Counted from the stretch's first letter, positions 9,441 through 19,092 are shown. The stretch is 64,000 bases of DNA from Paradesertivirga superstes (GCF_037622515.1 NZ_JBBJCN010000012.1:11280-75279), one strand, 5' to 3'. Notes: generated by a model not told the origin, from the letters alone. Numbers and translations: made by a program.

Positions 9441-9461
9441 TTTAATATTTTAAAACCGCGC

Positions 9462-9490
9462 CAAAGCTAGATGATTCTTCATAAATGCAA
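9462..9490 (-). promoter_or_regulatory. Predicted promoter of kup
   Basis: Read on the minus strand: TTG at 9490-9488, an 18-bp spacer, then TAGCTTTG at 9469-9462, matching the Bacteroidota sigma-A consensus TTG-N19-TAnnTTTG. Transcription would start about 15 bp before the kup ATG. Confidence 0.55.
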
Positions 9491-9911
9491 CCTCAAAATA
9501 GTATGCTTATAACAACGTGTTTATACCATAATTGCAGAGGCCTGGTTTTAAGAAGTAATTTTTTAAGTTGAAATTAGATGTTGGCTGTTAATAGCGGCCC
9601 TCTGTATGATAATTTTCTCAAAAAGACGATTCATAGGTAAGCAGGTCGTTACTATTTTAGTACAGCCTTTTTTATTTAACGTTACGCTTCTTCAGTTATT
9701 AAACTCAGCATTTAAGATATTTAAAGCTTTTTAAAGAGTAAGCGAGTACTCATATTGAACTGTAATAATCAAATAGGTGCCTTGGAACTTGCTTTTGACA
9801 CTGATCCCTTGCTTTTAGCTTTATTTGGGCATAGATAAGGAAAGCTTATTTGGATTATACTCTTTTGGGCGTTCCATTAGCATTGGTTGGCGCACAAGAA
9901 GAATTGGAAGT
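9491..9911. other. Intergenic region between kup promoter and tRNA-Met terminator
   Basis: About 420 A+T-rich bases, with no gene, tandem repeat or recognisable riboswitch that I can support. Confidence 0.5.
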
Positions 9912-9944
9912 AAAAAGGCTTTCAGATTTCTCTAAAAGCCTTTT
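9912..9944 (-). terminator. Terminator of the tRNA-Met transcript
   Basis: On the minus strand AAAAGGCTTT pairs with AAAGCCTTTT across a 12-nt loop, and the stem runs into a short T tract. It lies 10 bp beyond the tRNA 3' end, as expected for a monocistronic tRNA gene. Confidence 0.7.
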
Positions 9945-9953
9945 GGATCAAGT

Positions 9954-10027
9954 AGCGGGGAGCAGGATCGAACTGCCGACCTCAGGGTTATGAATCCTGC
10001 GCTCTAACCATCTGAGCTACCCCGCCG
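9954..10027 (-). tRNA. tRNA-Met (CAT anticodon)
   Basis: A 74-nt cloverleaf on the minus strand: acceptor GGCGGGG pairs with CCCCGCT, allowing the terminal G.T pair; the D arm is GCTC/GAGC; the anticodon loop TTCATAA gives CAT; the T loop is TTCGATC. The CCA end is not encoded. CAT is shared by initiator Met, elongator Met and lysidine-modified Ile2 tRNAs; elongator Met is the most likely because the acceptor end is fully paired, unlike a typical initiator. Confidence 0.9.
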
Positions 10028-10067
10028 TTTTCAATTATTTTTAGATCACTCTAAAAATTGGAGTTGC

Positions 10068-10097
10068 AAATATAGTTTAATTTACTTTCCTTTAAAA
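10068..10097 (-). promoter_or_regulatory. Predicted promoter of tRNA-Met
   Basis: On the minus strand TATATTTG (10075-10068) matches TAnnTTTG exactly. A TTT (in place of TTG) sits 19 bp upstream. The tRNA would begin about 35 nt after the start site. Confidence 0.5.
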
Positions 10098-10142
10098 AGA
10101 AATCTAAAAAACTCTCCGAAGGTTTAGAAAAGGAAATTAAGA

Positions 10143-10523
10143 ATGTCAGAAAAAAAGAAGTTTAGCCTGGAATATGAGGTAAAATCATCTCCAAAAATAT
10201 TATTCAGTTTTTTAAATGAACCAAATGGTTTAGCACAATGGTTTGCAGATGACGTTCAATACAGAGATCAGGTGTATTCTTTTGTATGGGACGGCGAAGA
10301 ACATAAAGCCAAATTGCTTTCTATAAAAGAAAATAAGCTGGTCAAATTCAGATGGGTAGATGATGAACCTGTTTTTTATTTTGAAATGGAGATTCTTCAG
10401 GATGAATTAACCAATGACGTTGCCTTATGTATAACCGATTTTGCGCCTGATGATCTGATGGAAGAACGTAAACTTATCTGGGATAATCAAATTGAATATT
10501 TGATTAGTGTTATAGGGGCTTAG
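10143..10523 (+). CDS. START-like domain protein (SRPBCC superfamily)
   Basis: A 126-residue soluble protein resembling the small START-like/AHSA1-type proteins common in Bacteroidota. The pattern FSLEYEVKSSP, FLNEPNGLAQWFADDV, FVWDGEEHKAKLL, FRWVDD fits the helix-grip fold, in which an aromatic cavity binds a hydrophobic ligand. Ligand and role are unknown. It is followed 25 bp later by an LptF/G-type permease gene, and the spacer holds a hairpin. Confidence 0.75.
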   Translation: MSEKKKFSLEYEVKSSPKILFSFLNEPNGLAQWFADDVQYRDQVYSFVWDGEEHKAKLLSIKENKLVKFRWVDDEPVFYFEMEILQDELTNDVALCITDFAPDDLMEERKLIWDNQIEYLISVIGA

Positions 10524-10545
10524 GGATTTAAATCCCTATTTTTGT
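10521..10545 (+). terminator. Perfect palindrome with T tract between two genes
   Basis: TAGGGATTTAAATCCCTA (10521-10538) is a perfect 18-bp inverted repeat that includes the TAG stop of the START-like gene and is followed by TTTTT. It ends only 10 bp before the GTG start of the permease gene, so it may terminate the upstream message, attenuate read-through or hide the start site. Confidence 0.55.
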
Positions 10546-10548
10546 GTT

Positions 10549-11973
10549 GTGAAAAAAATACACCTGCTGGTTTTGAAGGCCTTTATCAGGCCCTTCATTG
10601 TTACCTTTTTCATTGTCATGTTTGTATTGTTGATGCTATTTTTATTTAAATACATCGATGATCTAATTGGTAAAGGTTTTCAATGGTATGTAATTCTGCA
10701 ATTAATGTGGTATGCATCGGCCACCAATGTTGCCATGGCTTTACCTCTTGCCATGCTCTTATCATCCATCATGACATTCGGAAGCCTGGGAGAAAATTAT
10801 GAGCTTGTAGCCATTAAAGCAGCTGGAATCTCCCTTCAAAAGGCAATGGCTCCTCTATTTGTTTTGGTGTCTTTACTTAGTATTGGCGCTTTTCTTTTTT
10901 CTGATTATATGCTGCCTGTTGCTAATTTGAAGTTTGGATCCCTGTTATGGGATGTAAGGAACCAGAAGGGCGCGTTTTTACTAAAAGAGGGGGTTTTTAA
11001 TAATAGTATTCCTGGTTTCAGTATCAGGGTTCAACAGAAAGATCCGGATGAAAGAACCCTATATAACATTATCATCTACGATCATAATAACGCTACTGGT
11101 AATGTTGTTATAAGGGCCAAGCAGGGCGTGATGACAAAAACTCCGGATGAAAGTTCGTTGATTCTTAATCTTAAAGATGGTGTAAGATACGAGGAGAAGT
11201 CTGGAGACGGAACGTATAATCCAAGACAGCGCTTTACCCGGTATAAATTTAAAGAAACAACGCAAAAGTTTGATTTATCGGGTTTCAAAATGCAAAGAAC
11301 AGATGAGAATTTGTTTAAAAGCAGTTATGCGATGATGAACCTAAAGCAATTAAAATACTATAAAGATTCTACCGTCAAAGTAACTGATAGCACTATAAGA
11401 ACATACGATAATATGGTCATTCCTATGATCAGGCTTTACGCCATGAATGCTCCGGTCAGTTCAGTTAAGGTCGGGAGTATTCCTCAGTATAAAAAGAATG
11501 TACTAGACATTGTGCCGGTTAACGAACGGTCGAATGCTATCTCATTTGCACTATCTGAGACAAGAGGGATTAAGGATGTTGTGAGTGCAAAGGCAATAGA
11601 GAAAACTGATTATAAAAAGAGTATTCTTAGATATGTTGTAGAATATAATCGAAAATTTACGCTTGCGGTATCCTGTCTTATACTCTTCTCCATCGGCGCT
11701 CCATTGGGTGCCATTATCAGGAAGGGTGGCCTGGGTTTGCCGGTTGTAATGTCAGTTTTGTTTTTTCTAATCTATCATATTATTTCTCAGATTGGAGAGA
11801 AATCTGCTAAGGCAGGTACCATGGATCCTATTTTAGGAATGTGGATAGCAATTATTGTTTTAACCCCGTTAGGGGTTTTCCTGACTTATAAAGCTGCTAT
11901 AGATTCGGCGATTTTTGACGTAGATTATTACAAGCAGCAAATTCTTAAGCTCATAAAAAAGAAAGACAGCTGA
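10549..11973 (+). CDS. LptF/LptG (YjgP/YjgQ) family permease
   Basis: A 474-residue inner-membrane protein of the permease family that moves lipopolysaccharide out of the inner membrane with the LptB ATPase. Three N-terminal membrane segments (about residues 15-35, 50-75, 95-120), a large periplasmic region (about 125-375) and three C-terminal segments fit the family's 3+3 layout. GTG at 10549 is chosen because the protein then begins KKIHLLVLKAFIRPF, the usual amphipathic start. No lptB or lptC is adjacent. Whether it is F- or G-type cannot be told by eye. Confidence 0.85.
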   Translation: MKKIHLLVLKAFIRPFIVTFFIVMFVLLMLFLFKYIDDLIGKGFQWYVILQLMWYASATNVAMALPLAMLLSSIMTFGSLGENYELVAIKAAGISLQKAMAPLFVLVSLLSIGAFLFSDYMLPVANLKFGSLLWDVRNQKGAFLLKEGVFNNSIPGFSIRVQQKDPDERTLYNIIIYDHNNATGNVVIRAKQGVMTKTPDESSLILNLKDGVRYEEKSGDGTYNPRQRFTRYKFKETTQKFDLSGFKMQRTDENLFKSSYAMMNLKQLKYYKDSTVKVTDSTIRTYDNMVIPMIRLYAMNAPVSSVKVGSIPQYKKNVLDIVPVNERSNAISFALSETRGIKDVVSAKAIEKTDYKKSILRYVVEYNRKFTLAVSCLILFSIGAPLGAIIRKGGLGLPVVMSVLFFLIYHIISQIGEKSAKAGTMDPILGMWIAIIVLTPLGVFLTYKAAIDSAIFDVDYYKQQILKLIKKKDS

Positions 11974-12042
11974 ACATCTTTTACCCGCAGATTATAAAGT
12001 TTTACCTGAATTTAATTACAGAACTGTAATTTTGTTTTTATA

Positions 12043-13257
12043 ATGGATATCAAGCTTAATACGATAGAAGAAGCAATCGAAGAAATTAAAGCCGGAAAGG
12101 TAATTATAGTTGTTGACGACGAAGACAGGGAAAATGAAGGCGATTTCTTAACAGCGGCCAGAAATGCAACACCAGAGGTTGTAAATTTTATGGCGAAATA
12201 CGGCCGTGGCTTAATTTGTGTCCCTTTAACAGATGAACGCTGCGACGAGCTAAAGCTCGATTTGATGGTTGGCAAGAATACCACTTCTCATGAAACTAAT
12301 TTTACCGTTTCGGTTGATCTGATAGGTCATGGGTGTACCACAGGTATTTCAGCAACAGACCGGTCTAAAACTATTCAGGCTTTAATTAATCCCCAAAGCA
12401 CTCCTGACGATCTTGGGCGGCCAGGGCATATTTTCCCCTTAAGAGCGAAGGATGGAGGTGTGCTGCGTCGTGCGGGTCACACAGAAGCTGCAATAGACCT
12501 GGCGGCAATGGCCGGGTTTGAACCTGCGGGCGTTATTGTCGAAATTATGAACGAAGACGGCGACATGGCGCGTTTACCCGAGCTCATGGTTATAGCTAAA
12601 CAGCTTGACATGAAAATTATTTCCATTAAGGACTTAATTGCTTACCGCTTATGCCAGGAATCTTTGATAAAGAAAGAAGTATCTGTAAAGTTACCTACAG
12701 AATGGGGTGAATTCGAATTGGTTGCTTACACCCAAATTGATTCGGGAGAACACCATATTGCTCTTGTTAAGGGAACCTGGGAAGAGAATGAACCTATATT
12801 GGTAAGGGTTCATAGTTCTTGCATTACAGGAGACATATTTGGTTCGTGCAGATGTGATTGCGGGCCCCAATTGCATAAGGCGATGGAAATGATTGATAAG
12901 GAAGGCAAGGGAGTGATTATTTATATGAACCAGGAAGGCAGAGGAATCGGCCTAATCAATAAATTGCGTGCCTATAACCTTCAGGAAAACGGTTTTGATA
13001 CTGTCGATGCAAATTTAAAGCTCGGCTTTAAAATGGATCAGCGCGATTATGGTTTGGGCGCACAAATATTGCGCAGTCTGGGTATTAAAAAAATGCGTCT
13101 GATGTCTAATAACCCAACAAAGCGGGCCGGATTAATTGGATATGGAATTGAAATTGTTGAAAATGTTCCTATCGAGATCAAGTCTAATATCCATAATGAG
13201 CTGTATCTCAAAGCCAAGAGAGATAGAATGGGACATACTATTATGAAAGGCTCTTAA
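12043..13257 (+). CDS. ribBA: Bifunctional 3,4-dihydroxy-2-butanone-4-phosphate synthase / GTP cyclohydrolase II
   Basis: A 404-residue fusion supplying both starting branches of riboflavin synthesis. The N-terminal RibB domain (about 1-203) has the acidic DDEDRENEGDF loop (25-35) and the RAGHTEA motif with H146. The C-terminal RibA domain (about 207-404) has zinc ligands C260, C271 and C273 and the QEGRGIGL motif near 297-304. Length and both catalytic sets are intact. It is single-gene; no FMN riboswitch is apparent in the short 69-bp upstream gap, though a TAATTTTG box lies at 12027-12034. Confidence 0.95.
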   Translation: MDIKLNTIEEAIEEIKAGKVIIVVDDEDRENEGDFLTAARNATPEVVNFMAKYGRGLICVPLTDERCDELKLDLMVGKNTTSHETNFTVSVDLIGHGCTTGISATDRSKTIQALINPQSTPDDLGRPGHIFPLRAKDGGVLRRAGHTEAAIDLAAMAGFEPAGVIVEIMNEDGDMARLPELMVIAKQLDMKIISIKDLIAYRLCQESLIKKEVSVKLPTEWGEFELVAYTQIDSGEHHIALVKGTWEENEPILVRVHSSCITGDIFGSCRCDCGPQLHKAMEMIDKEGKGVIIYMNQEGRGIGLINKLRAYNLQENGFDTVDANLKLGFKMDQRDYGLGAQILRSLGIKKMRLMSNNPTKRAGLIGYGIEIVENVPIEIKSNIHNELYLKAKRDRMGHTIMKGS

Positions 13258-13408
13258 GTATCTGAGTTTAAAATTACACCGTATTTTAGCATTTGCTGTT
13301 TTTCCTCCCGGGTAGAAATAGCGAATGTTATGAATTAATAGCTTTCCTGGCTTAACCACATATAAAAAACAAAGGCTTCAAAGGCCGATCAGAACTTTCT
13401 AAATTCGA

Positions 13409-16400
13409 TTATTTAACGGATGGTTTTTTTTGTCCCGTACTCTCATTAGAAGGGTTTGACATAACCACCGGCGGGGATGTATTAATAGGCGGAGGAGGTG
13501 CCTGGGGAACCTCGTTTTGGCGTTCTTCCATACGTTTTCTGCCAATTAATGCCCGTAAAAATTCCCCCAGAGTGTCAAAATCTTTGCGGTACACCAATCC
13601 TAACGCACTAACATATTCCTGATTTGTGTTGGTGCTCAGCACAACTTTATTATTTAACCGGTTCGATGCTCTTGCAATAAGGCTGCCATCTTTTTTTATC
13701 AGATATTGAGCTTCCACGTCTCTTGCAAAAGAATTACCAATAACATCAAACCCACTCGTAAGTACCCTGGTATCAGTAATTCCACCTGTCAATATTAATC
13801 TGTCTTTAAATAATCTGAAAGTCGCACTCGCGTCATTTAATGAGCGCACATTAAAATCTACTGACCTTAAATTTAACGTTTGTGCCAGAATAGTATTCAG
13901 CTGGTTGAATGTTAATTCTGTTACCGTGCTAAGAACGGTTTCGTTAACAGCATTGAATTCCAGGCCCGAATTAGAAGCGAATGACCGGCGCGCAACGAAG
14001 CTCAGGGCTTGCTGGGTTCTGTTATTGATATCACTTAAATAACTTTGTAATTCATCTTTAACATACGGGTCCTGAGGGAAATTAATGTCCAGATCAATTT
14101 TAGGACGGGTTAATACACCAGTTAAAGTCATTACGGCTTCGGCATTTATACTCTCCCGTTTTGCTGGCCTGCCTGCGGCAACATATAAAGGTCCCAGGTT
14201 TGCTCTCTGGCTGTAAACAGCTGTTAAGTTAATCTCCGCTTCTACCGGATCTCCGGTCCACCGGATTGAACCACCCTGCCGGATTTCAAAGATCTTACTG
14301 ATATATTCCTGTGCTGTATATTGAAATTCTCCGCTTGTAATAAGGTATCTTCCAAACATCTGAAATTCGCCGAGACTCGTAATGTTTAAGGATAGAGCCT
14401 CTGAGGTTCCTTTACCACTAAGTTTTCCGAGGTCGGTGATAATATTTACCTGTGAGGCTTCATCAACCTCAAGGTTTAAATTCATGGAAAGACCGCTAAA
14501 CGATGGCTGCTTTCGCGGAGTTAATGAAGAATCTTTAGCAACAAACGTAATAAAGTCATTGCTGGCTACACGAGAAGCAGCATTTAAGGGAATATTGAAT
14601 ATTGTACCAGCCTCGGTTTTTGCATTTATATTAATGCGCATATTATTTGTCGGACCTTTAAAAGTATAGGTTCCGGTAGCATATGCTGTCCCATAATATA
14701 AGGGGTTATCTTTTGATGTTGTATTTAATGCCATAAAATTGTCGGCATCTATAACGATATCAATATAAGGCGTTTTCGGCTTCTTCATATTGATGGAGCC
14801 GCTGGCATAGGCCTTATGGTTTTTTATATCTGTCAATTCTAACCTGTCCAGATTTATAACACTATTCGTAATACTAATATCATCGGTAATGCTGTAAGGT
14901 GTTTTAAGATAATTGACAATTAAGCGTGCATTCTTTAACCTGGCCGTGCCGTTTATATCCGGATCAAAAACACTTCCGGTAACTTTAAAATTGGCAGAGA
15001 CGTTTCCGGAAACATTTGACACCAGATGCTTCATGAACGGTTGAAAAATCACCAGTTCACTATCTTCCATCACCAGGTCAAGGTTTAAGGTATTCTTGTC
15101 AGAATTTGCGTTATAATTACCCGCAATGTTCATGGTTTCTTTACCATTTTTCTGAATATTAAGAACCAAATCAACTAATCTGGTACTATTATCCAGGTTC
15201 GCAACCATTGTTAACTCTCCGATAGGAACATTATTCATTACCAGGGAGTCAATAATCAAATCAGATTCTATTTTAGGCGTTTTGGTAACTGAGGATAGTG
15301 TAATGTTCCCGTTAAGTTCTCCTCCTAAAGTTATTCCCCTGGTTTTTGTCACAGGATTAAAGGTTCCCAGTTTGAATTGTTTGAAACCCGCGTTGAGTTT
15401 ATCGTTAGGATCTGCGGAAATTATCCCGTCGAGAGTTAAGTACTGATTATCGCGGAACAGAGCAAAATCGCTAATAGCTAATTTGCCTTTGTCATAATTA
15501 AACCGTACCTGTTCTGGCACGCGCCATACATCTCCGTTGATAATAACATCAGAAGGTAACAAGCTTAAACTGGCAAAATTTTCTGTGTCGAACTCTACTA
15601 ATCCGTTTAAATCGAGCTGATTCACAGCATTTTTGTCAGATAGTTTAACGTTCAATGATAAGCTGTCGTTATGGAAAATGTTTGCCACGTTGACGTTTTG
15701 AATGTACAGGCTGTCGGTAATATCTACTCTGTCTGATGTCAAAAACACATTCAGTGCATTCGGTTGGGTTGATTCATCAATAATGAAGTTGTGGATTTTT
15801 ATCTTGTTATATTCTATTAATGAACTTGAACCCGTTAAAGTTGCAACGTTTTCAGCAGAGATAAAACGGCCTCTGAATTCAGCGCCTTCGGGAACTCTTA
15901 AAGCCGGAATAAACATTACGCTGATTGGTTCGAAGTATTTCAGATTTAGAATAAAATCAAAATTTTGTATGCCAATCGGGCCGCTTTTACTTTTTAAAGA
16001 GGGAACATATTGTTTAATAACCGAGGTGAAATAGGACGGCAACAATTTTAAATCATATTGTCCTTGTATGCCCGCATCTAAAATATCAGAATTTATGGTA
16101 AGCGACCGGGAGTTGCCCACACCGCTGGCTAAAACATAAACAGAATCCACAACCAGCGAGTGATGAGGCGTTGTCATGCGGATTCGTCGTAACTCCAGAT
16201 TTCCCTGAATGTTATTTAAATTGTTCCCGCTAAAGGCTGTATGAAAATCTGCATCTATCTGGACAGTGTCCTTTGTAAAGCCAAGTTTATGAAGGTTGGT
16301 ATTTCGAAGAGTAGCATTAAACTGAAAGACAGGGAGTTTAGAGGTGAAGTTTATGCCACCTAAAAAGTTGAGGTTAATGTTCTTGTCGTTTATATCAATC

Positions 16401-17869
16401 TTCCCGTTAAAGAAATTTTTGTTATACTTTCCATTAATCTTGATATTTGAGTAGCGGTATCCTTTATAATCAAAATAGGTTATATCTGCATTGATGTTTT
16501 CCTGAACGTCTTTTAATGAAAAGCCTTGTCCGATAATTTTAGCCGACATGCTGGTCCGGCCCAGATCTTTTCTGTCTAAAAGTTCTCCGAGGTTAAAATC
16601 GAAGGTTTTAATAGTGCCTGAATATTTGGGAAGCCCATTTAAGTTCATACGCAGGTCGGTAATAACTCTGCCTAATGCGGTTTTTAGTTCTCCGTTAGCC
16701 TTAAAATCTTTTAGAAATCCTGTGAATTTGCCTTTAAAGCTCACGTTCCCAAACTTTTCTGCAATTGCCGGAATCTGGTTTGTCTTTCCTGTTGCCAGTT
16801 TAATTAATCGGTCGGCATCTCTTTTATTGCTGTGCATCCGATCGAAGCGCAGGTTTACATATGTTTTATTAATGGCAGGCAAGCCTTTGATGTCGAAATC
16901 GCCTTTAATATAAGTCGCCTGGCCCGCAGAAGCTGAAAAGTTTCTGGCTTTTAAATCTCTGATGAATCCTGTGACATCACCTTTAACTTTGACTTCGAAA
17001 TTGGGTGGTAGGTTATCAGCAAAAAATCCAAGATCTTTGGTATGTACGACTGAATTTGTTAGGTGACTTTTAAGGTAAACTTTGTTTACAAAATTATTCA
17101 GGTCTTTAAAATGATGATATTTCAGTAATAGATAGTCAGAAACCTGGCTTTGCGGAGTTTGCAGAATAAGGCTTTTAAACTCCATTTGATTGGTATCTAT
17201 AGCAGCAATTGTGCTCAGATTTCTTAATCTGAATCCGCTTTTTTCGCGGAAGTTAAGGTTTTGAATATTTGCCTCGAAAAGGTGGGACCTTGTATTGATA
17301 TCTAATACCGTGGTATTGAGATTTCGAAGATGAAGGTCGTCAAAATTGATTCGTTTTAATATGCTAACGCGGTTAAAGTTCTTATACTTAAAGTCGATAT
17401 TGTTTAAAACTACTTTATCAAGGCTAACCTGATACCTTTTTTTAGGTTTTGTACTTGGTTTTGTTGTGCCGGTATTAAAATAATTTATAATAAACTGCAG
17501 ATTCGTTTCACCGGTTTTATAGGTTTTTAAAAAGAACTTTCCATCATCCATTTGTACGGTATTAACCGATACAATACGTTCTTTTATCGAAAAGTAATTT
17601 AAATCAACTGTAAACTTTGGTGAGTGCAGAAGAGTATCTTTGTCCAAATCCTGAACATATAGGCCCTCAAGCACCACCGATTTAAACGGCTTGATATATA
17701 AGCCCTCAATGGAAATAGTAGTTTTTAACTCTTTGGATAAGTACCTGGCGGCTCTTTTTGCTATAACAGTTTGAACCGGTTTAAATTGCAGAGAAAAAAT
17801 CAAAGCACCTAAAAGTAATATGATTACTGTTAGGGTCCAAAGCGTTATTTTGAGTACTTTTTTGATAAT
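13409..17869 (-). CDS. TamB-like translocation and assembly module protein (DUF490), very large
   Basis: About 1,486 residues if started at the ATT at 17869, or 1,464 from the TTG at 17803. The 22 codons between them are open and encode IIKKVLKITLWTLTVII-type sequence followed by LLLGAL, a classic N-terminal membrane anchor that the family needs; a stop lies four codons further up and no ATG/GTG/TTG is available before the anchor. The body is long beta-helical repeat sequence and the C-terminal ~350 residues match the TamB/DUF490 domain. The tail is Pro-rich. It probably spans the periplasm and aids outer-membrane protein or lipid transport. It diverges from tsaD across ~40 bp. Confidence 0.85.
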   Translation of the reverse strand: MIKKVLKITLWTLTVIILLLGALIFSLQFKPVQTVIAKRAARYLSKELKTTISIEGLYIKPFKSVVLEGLYVQDLDKDTLLHSPKFTVDLNYFSIKERIVSVNTVQMDDGKFFLKTYKTGETNLQFIINYFNTGTTKPSTKPKKRYQVSLDKVVLNNIDFKYKNFNRVSILKRINFDDLHLRNLNTTVLDINTRSHLFEANIQNLNFREKSGFRLRNLSTIAAIDTNQMEFKSLILQTPQSQVSDYLLLKYHHFKDLNNFVNKVYLKSHLTNSVVHTKDLGFFADNLPPNFEVKVKGDVTGFIRDLKARNFSASAGQATYIKGDFDIKGLPAINKTYVNLRFDRMHSNKRDADRLIKLATGKTNQIPAIAEKFGNVSFKGKFTGFLKDFKANGELKTALGRVITDLRMNLNGLPKYSGTIKTFDFNLGELLDRKDLGRTSMSAKIIGQGFSLKDVQENINADITYFDYKGYRYSNIKINGKYNKNFFNGKIDINDKNINLNFLGGINFTSKLPVFQFNATLRNTNLHKLGFTKDTVQIDADFHTAFSGNNLNNIQGNLELRRIRMTTPHHSLVVDSVYVLASGVGNSRSLTINSDILDAGIQGQYDLKLLPSYFTSVIKQYVPSLKSKSGPIGIQNFDFILNLKYFEPISVMFIPALRVPEGAEFRGRFISAENVATLTGSSSLIEYNKIKIHNFIIDESTQPNALNVFLTSDRVDITDSLYIQNVNVANIFHNDSLSLNVKLSDKNAVNQLDLNGLVEFDTENFASLSLLPSDVIINGDVWRVPEQVRFNYDKGKLAISDFALFRDNQYLTLDGIISADPNDKLNAGFKQFKLGTFNPVTKTRGITLGGELNGNITLSSVTKTPKIESDLIIDSLVMNNVPIGELTMVANLDNSTRLVDLVLNIQKNGKETMNIAGNYNANSDKNTLNLDLVMEDSELVIFQPFMKHLVSNVSGNVSANFKVTGSVFDPDINGTARLKNARLIVNYLKTPYSITDDISITNSVINLDRLELTDIKNHKAYASGSINMKKPKTPYIDIVIDADNFMALNTTSKDNPLYYGTAYATGTYTFKGPTNNMRININAKTEAGTIFNIPLNAASRVASNDFITFVAKDSSLTPRKQPSFSGLSMNLNLEVDEASQVNIITDLGKLSGKGTSEALSLNITSLGEFQMFGRYLITSGEFQYTAQEYISKIFEIRQGGSIRWTGDPVEAEINLTAVYSQRANLGPLYVAAGRPAKRESINAEAVMTLTGVLTRPKIDLDINFPQDPYVKDELQSYLSDINNRTQQALSFVARRSFASNSGLEFNAVNETVLSTVTELTFNQLNTILAQTLNLRSVDFNVRSLNDASATFRLFKDRLILTGGITDTRVLTSGFDVIGNSFARDVEAQYLIKKDGSLIARASNRLNNKVVLSTNTNQEYVSALGLVYRKDFDTLGEFLRALIGRKRMEERQNEVPQAPPPPINTSPPVVMSNPSNESTGQKKPSVK

Positions 17870-17910
17870 TTTGTAGTTTAACTAGCAAACAAAAAATTTA
17901 AGATACAGTT

Positions 17911-18912
17911 TTGGCAATAATCCTTGGTATAGAATCTTCGTGTGATGAAACTTCAGCTTCTATATGTATAGACGGTAAAATCTATTCAAATAGTATAGCG
18001 AATCAAATAGTTCATCAAAATTATGGTGGTGTTGTTCCCGAACTTGCGTCCAGGGCACATCAGCAAAATATAATTCCTGTTGTTCAAGAAGCCATTGCGG
18101 CTGCAAAAATACGTAAAAAAGACATTAGCGCAGTAGCTTTTACTCGCGGTCCGGGTTTACTTGGTTCTTTGTTAGTTGGAACTTCATTTTCGAAGGCATT
18201 TGCACTTGCAAATTCCATCCCGTTAATTGAGATAAATCATATGCAGGCCCATATTCTGGCTCATTTTATTGACGATCCTAAACCCCCTTTCCCTTTCCTT
18301 TGCCTTACTGTATCAGGAGGACATACTCAAATTGTGTTGGTTAAAGATTACTTTGAAATGGAGATCGTAGGTCAGACGACAGATGATGCCGCAGGTGAAG
18401 CTTTTGATAAAACAGCAAAAATTTTAAATCTGCCTTACCCCGGTGGTCCCCTGATAGATAAATATGCAAAGCAAGGAAATCCCCTGGCGTATTCTTTTCC
18501 TGAGCCGCAGATCGGCGGGCTCGATTTTAGCTTTAGCGGGTTAAAAACGGCTATTTTATATTTTATCAGAGACAATAAAAAGATTGATGAACACTTTGTT
18601 GAGAATAACCTTGCAGATATCTGCGCATCGGTTCAGCATAGAATAGTCACCATATTACTGGCCAAGGTAAAACGTGCCGCCCAGGAGTATAATATTAAGG
18701 ATATAGCTATAGCGGGTGGAGTGTCTGCAAACTCTGGCTTGCGTACCGGCCTTGAGCAGGCTGCTGAAAAAAATGGATGGAATGTTTATATCCCATCTTT
18801 CGAATATTGTACAGACAATGCCGCAATGATCGCAATTGCTGGTTATTATAAATTTTTAGCGAAGGATTTTGTTGGGCAGGATATTGCGCCACTGGCAAGA
18901 ATGAGTTTTTAA
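17911..18912 (+). CDS. tsaD: tRNA N6-adenosine threonylcarbamoyltransferase TsaD
   Basis: A 333-residue ASKHA-fold enzyme that transfers threonylcarbamoyl from TC-AMP to A37 of ANN-decoding tRNAs, working with TsaB and TsaE. The N-terminal GIESSCDETS motif and the metal-binding HMQAH motif (H110, H114) are intact, as are SGGHT and the C-terminal CTDNAAMIA segment. The TTG at 17911 is used as start because it puts AIILGIESS at the N terminus, as in the family. tsaB and tsaE are not in the window. Confidence 0.95.
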   Translation: MAIILGIESSCDETSASICIDGKIYSNSIANQIVHQNYGGVVPELASRAHQQNIIPVVQEAIAAAKIRKKDISAVAFTRGPGLLGSLLVGTSFSKAFALANSIPLIEINHMQAHILAHFIDDPKPPFPFLCLTVSGGHTQIVLVKDYFEMEIVGQTTDDAAGEAFDKTAKILNLPYPGGPLIDKYAKQGNPLAYSFPEPQIGGLDFSFSGLKTAILYFIRDNKKIDEHFVENNLADICASVQHRIVTILLAKVKRAAQEYNIKDIAIAGGVSANSGLRTGLEQAAEKNGWNVYIPSFEYCTDNAAMIAIAGYYKFLAKDFVGQDIAPLARMSF

Positions 18913-18921
18913 ATCAATAAA

Positions 18922-19092
18922 ATGGGCATTACATCATTAATTTTCGGACTCGTTATCGTCGTCCCTCTTATTTTTGTTATCTATTCAATTATTTTAAAAG
19001 ATAAACAAAATGGCAAACTAGGAGCAGTAGTTGTCGGTATAATATTTATAGCAGCGATTGTGATCTCTTATTACGTAAACCGGAATAAGTAA
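18922..19092 (+). CDS. Small two-helix membrane protein (56 aa)
   Basis: An ATG at 18922 opens 56 codons ending with TAA at 19090. Two hydrophobic segments (about residues 4-23 and 33-50) are separated by the charged LKDKQNGK turn, and the protein ends in YYVNRNK. It starts 10 bp after tsaD, so it could be co-transcribed. No family recognised. Confidence 0.55.
   Translation: MGITSLIFGLVIVVPLIFVIYSIILKDKQNGKLGAVVVGIIFIAAIVISYYVNRNK

Noticed and set aside
12027..12034. Promoter box TAATTTTG directly before ribBA
   Set aside because: It matches the -7 consensus, but no TTG lies at the right distance and it would start transcription almost at the ATG; left as a mention only.
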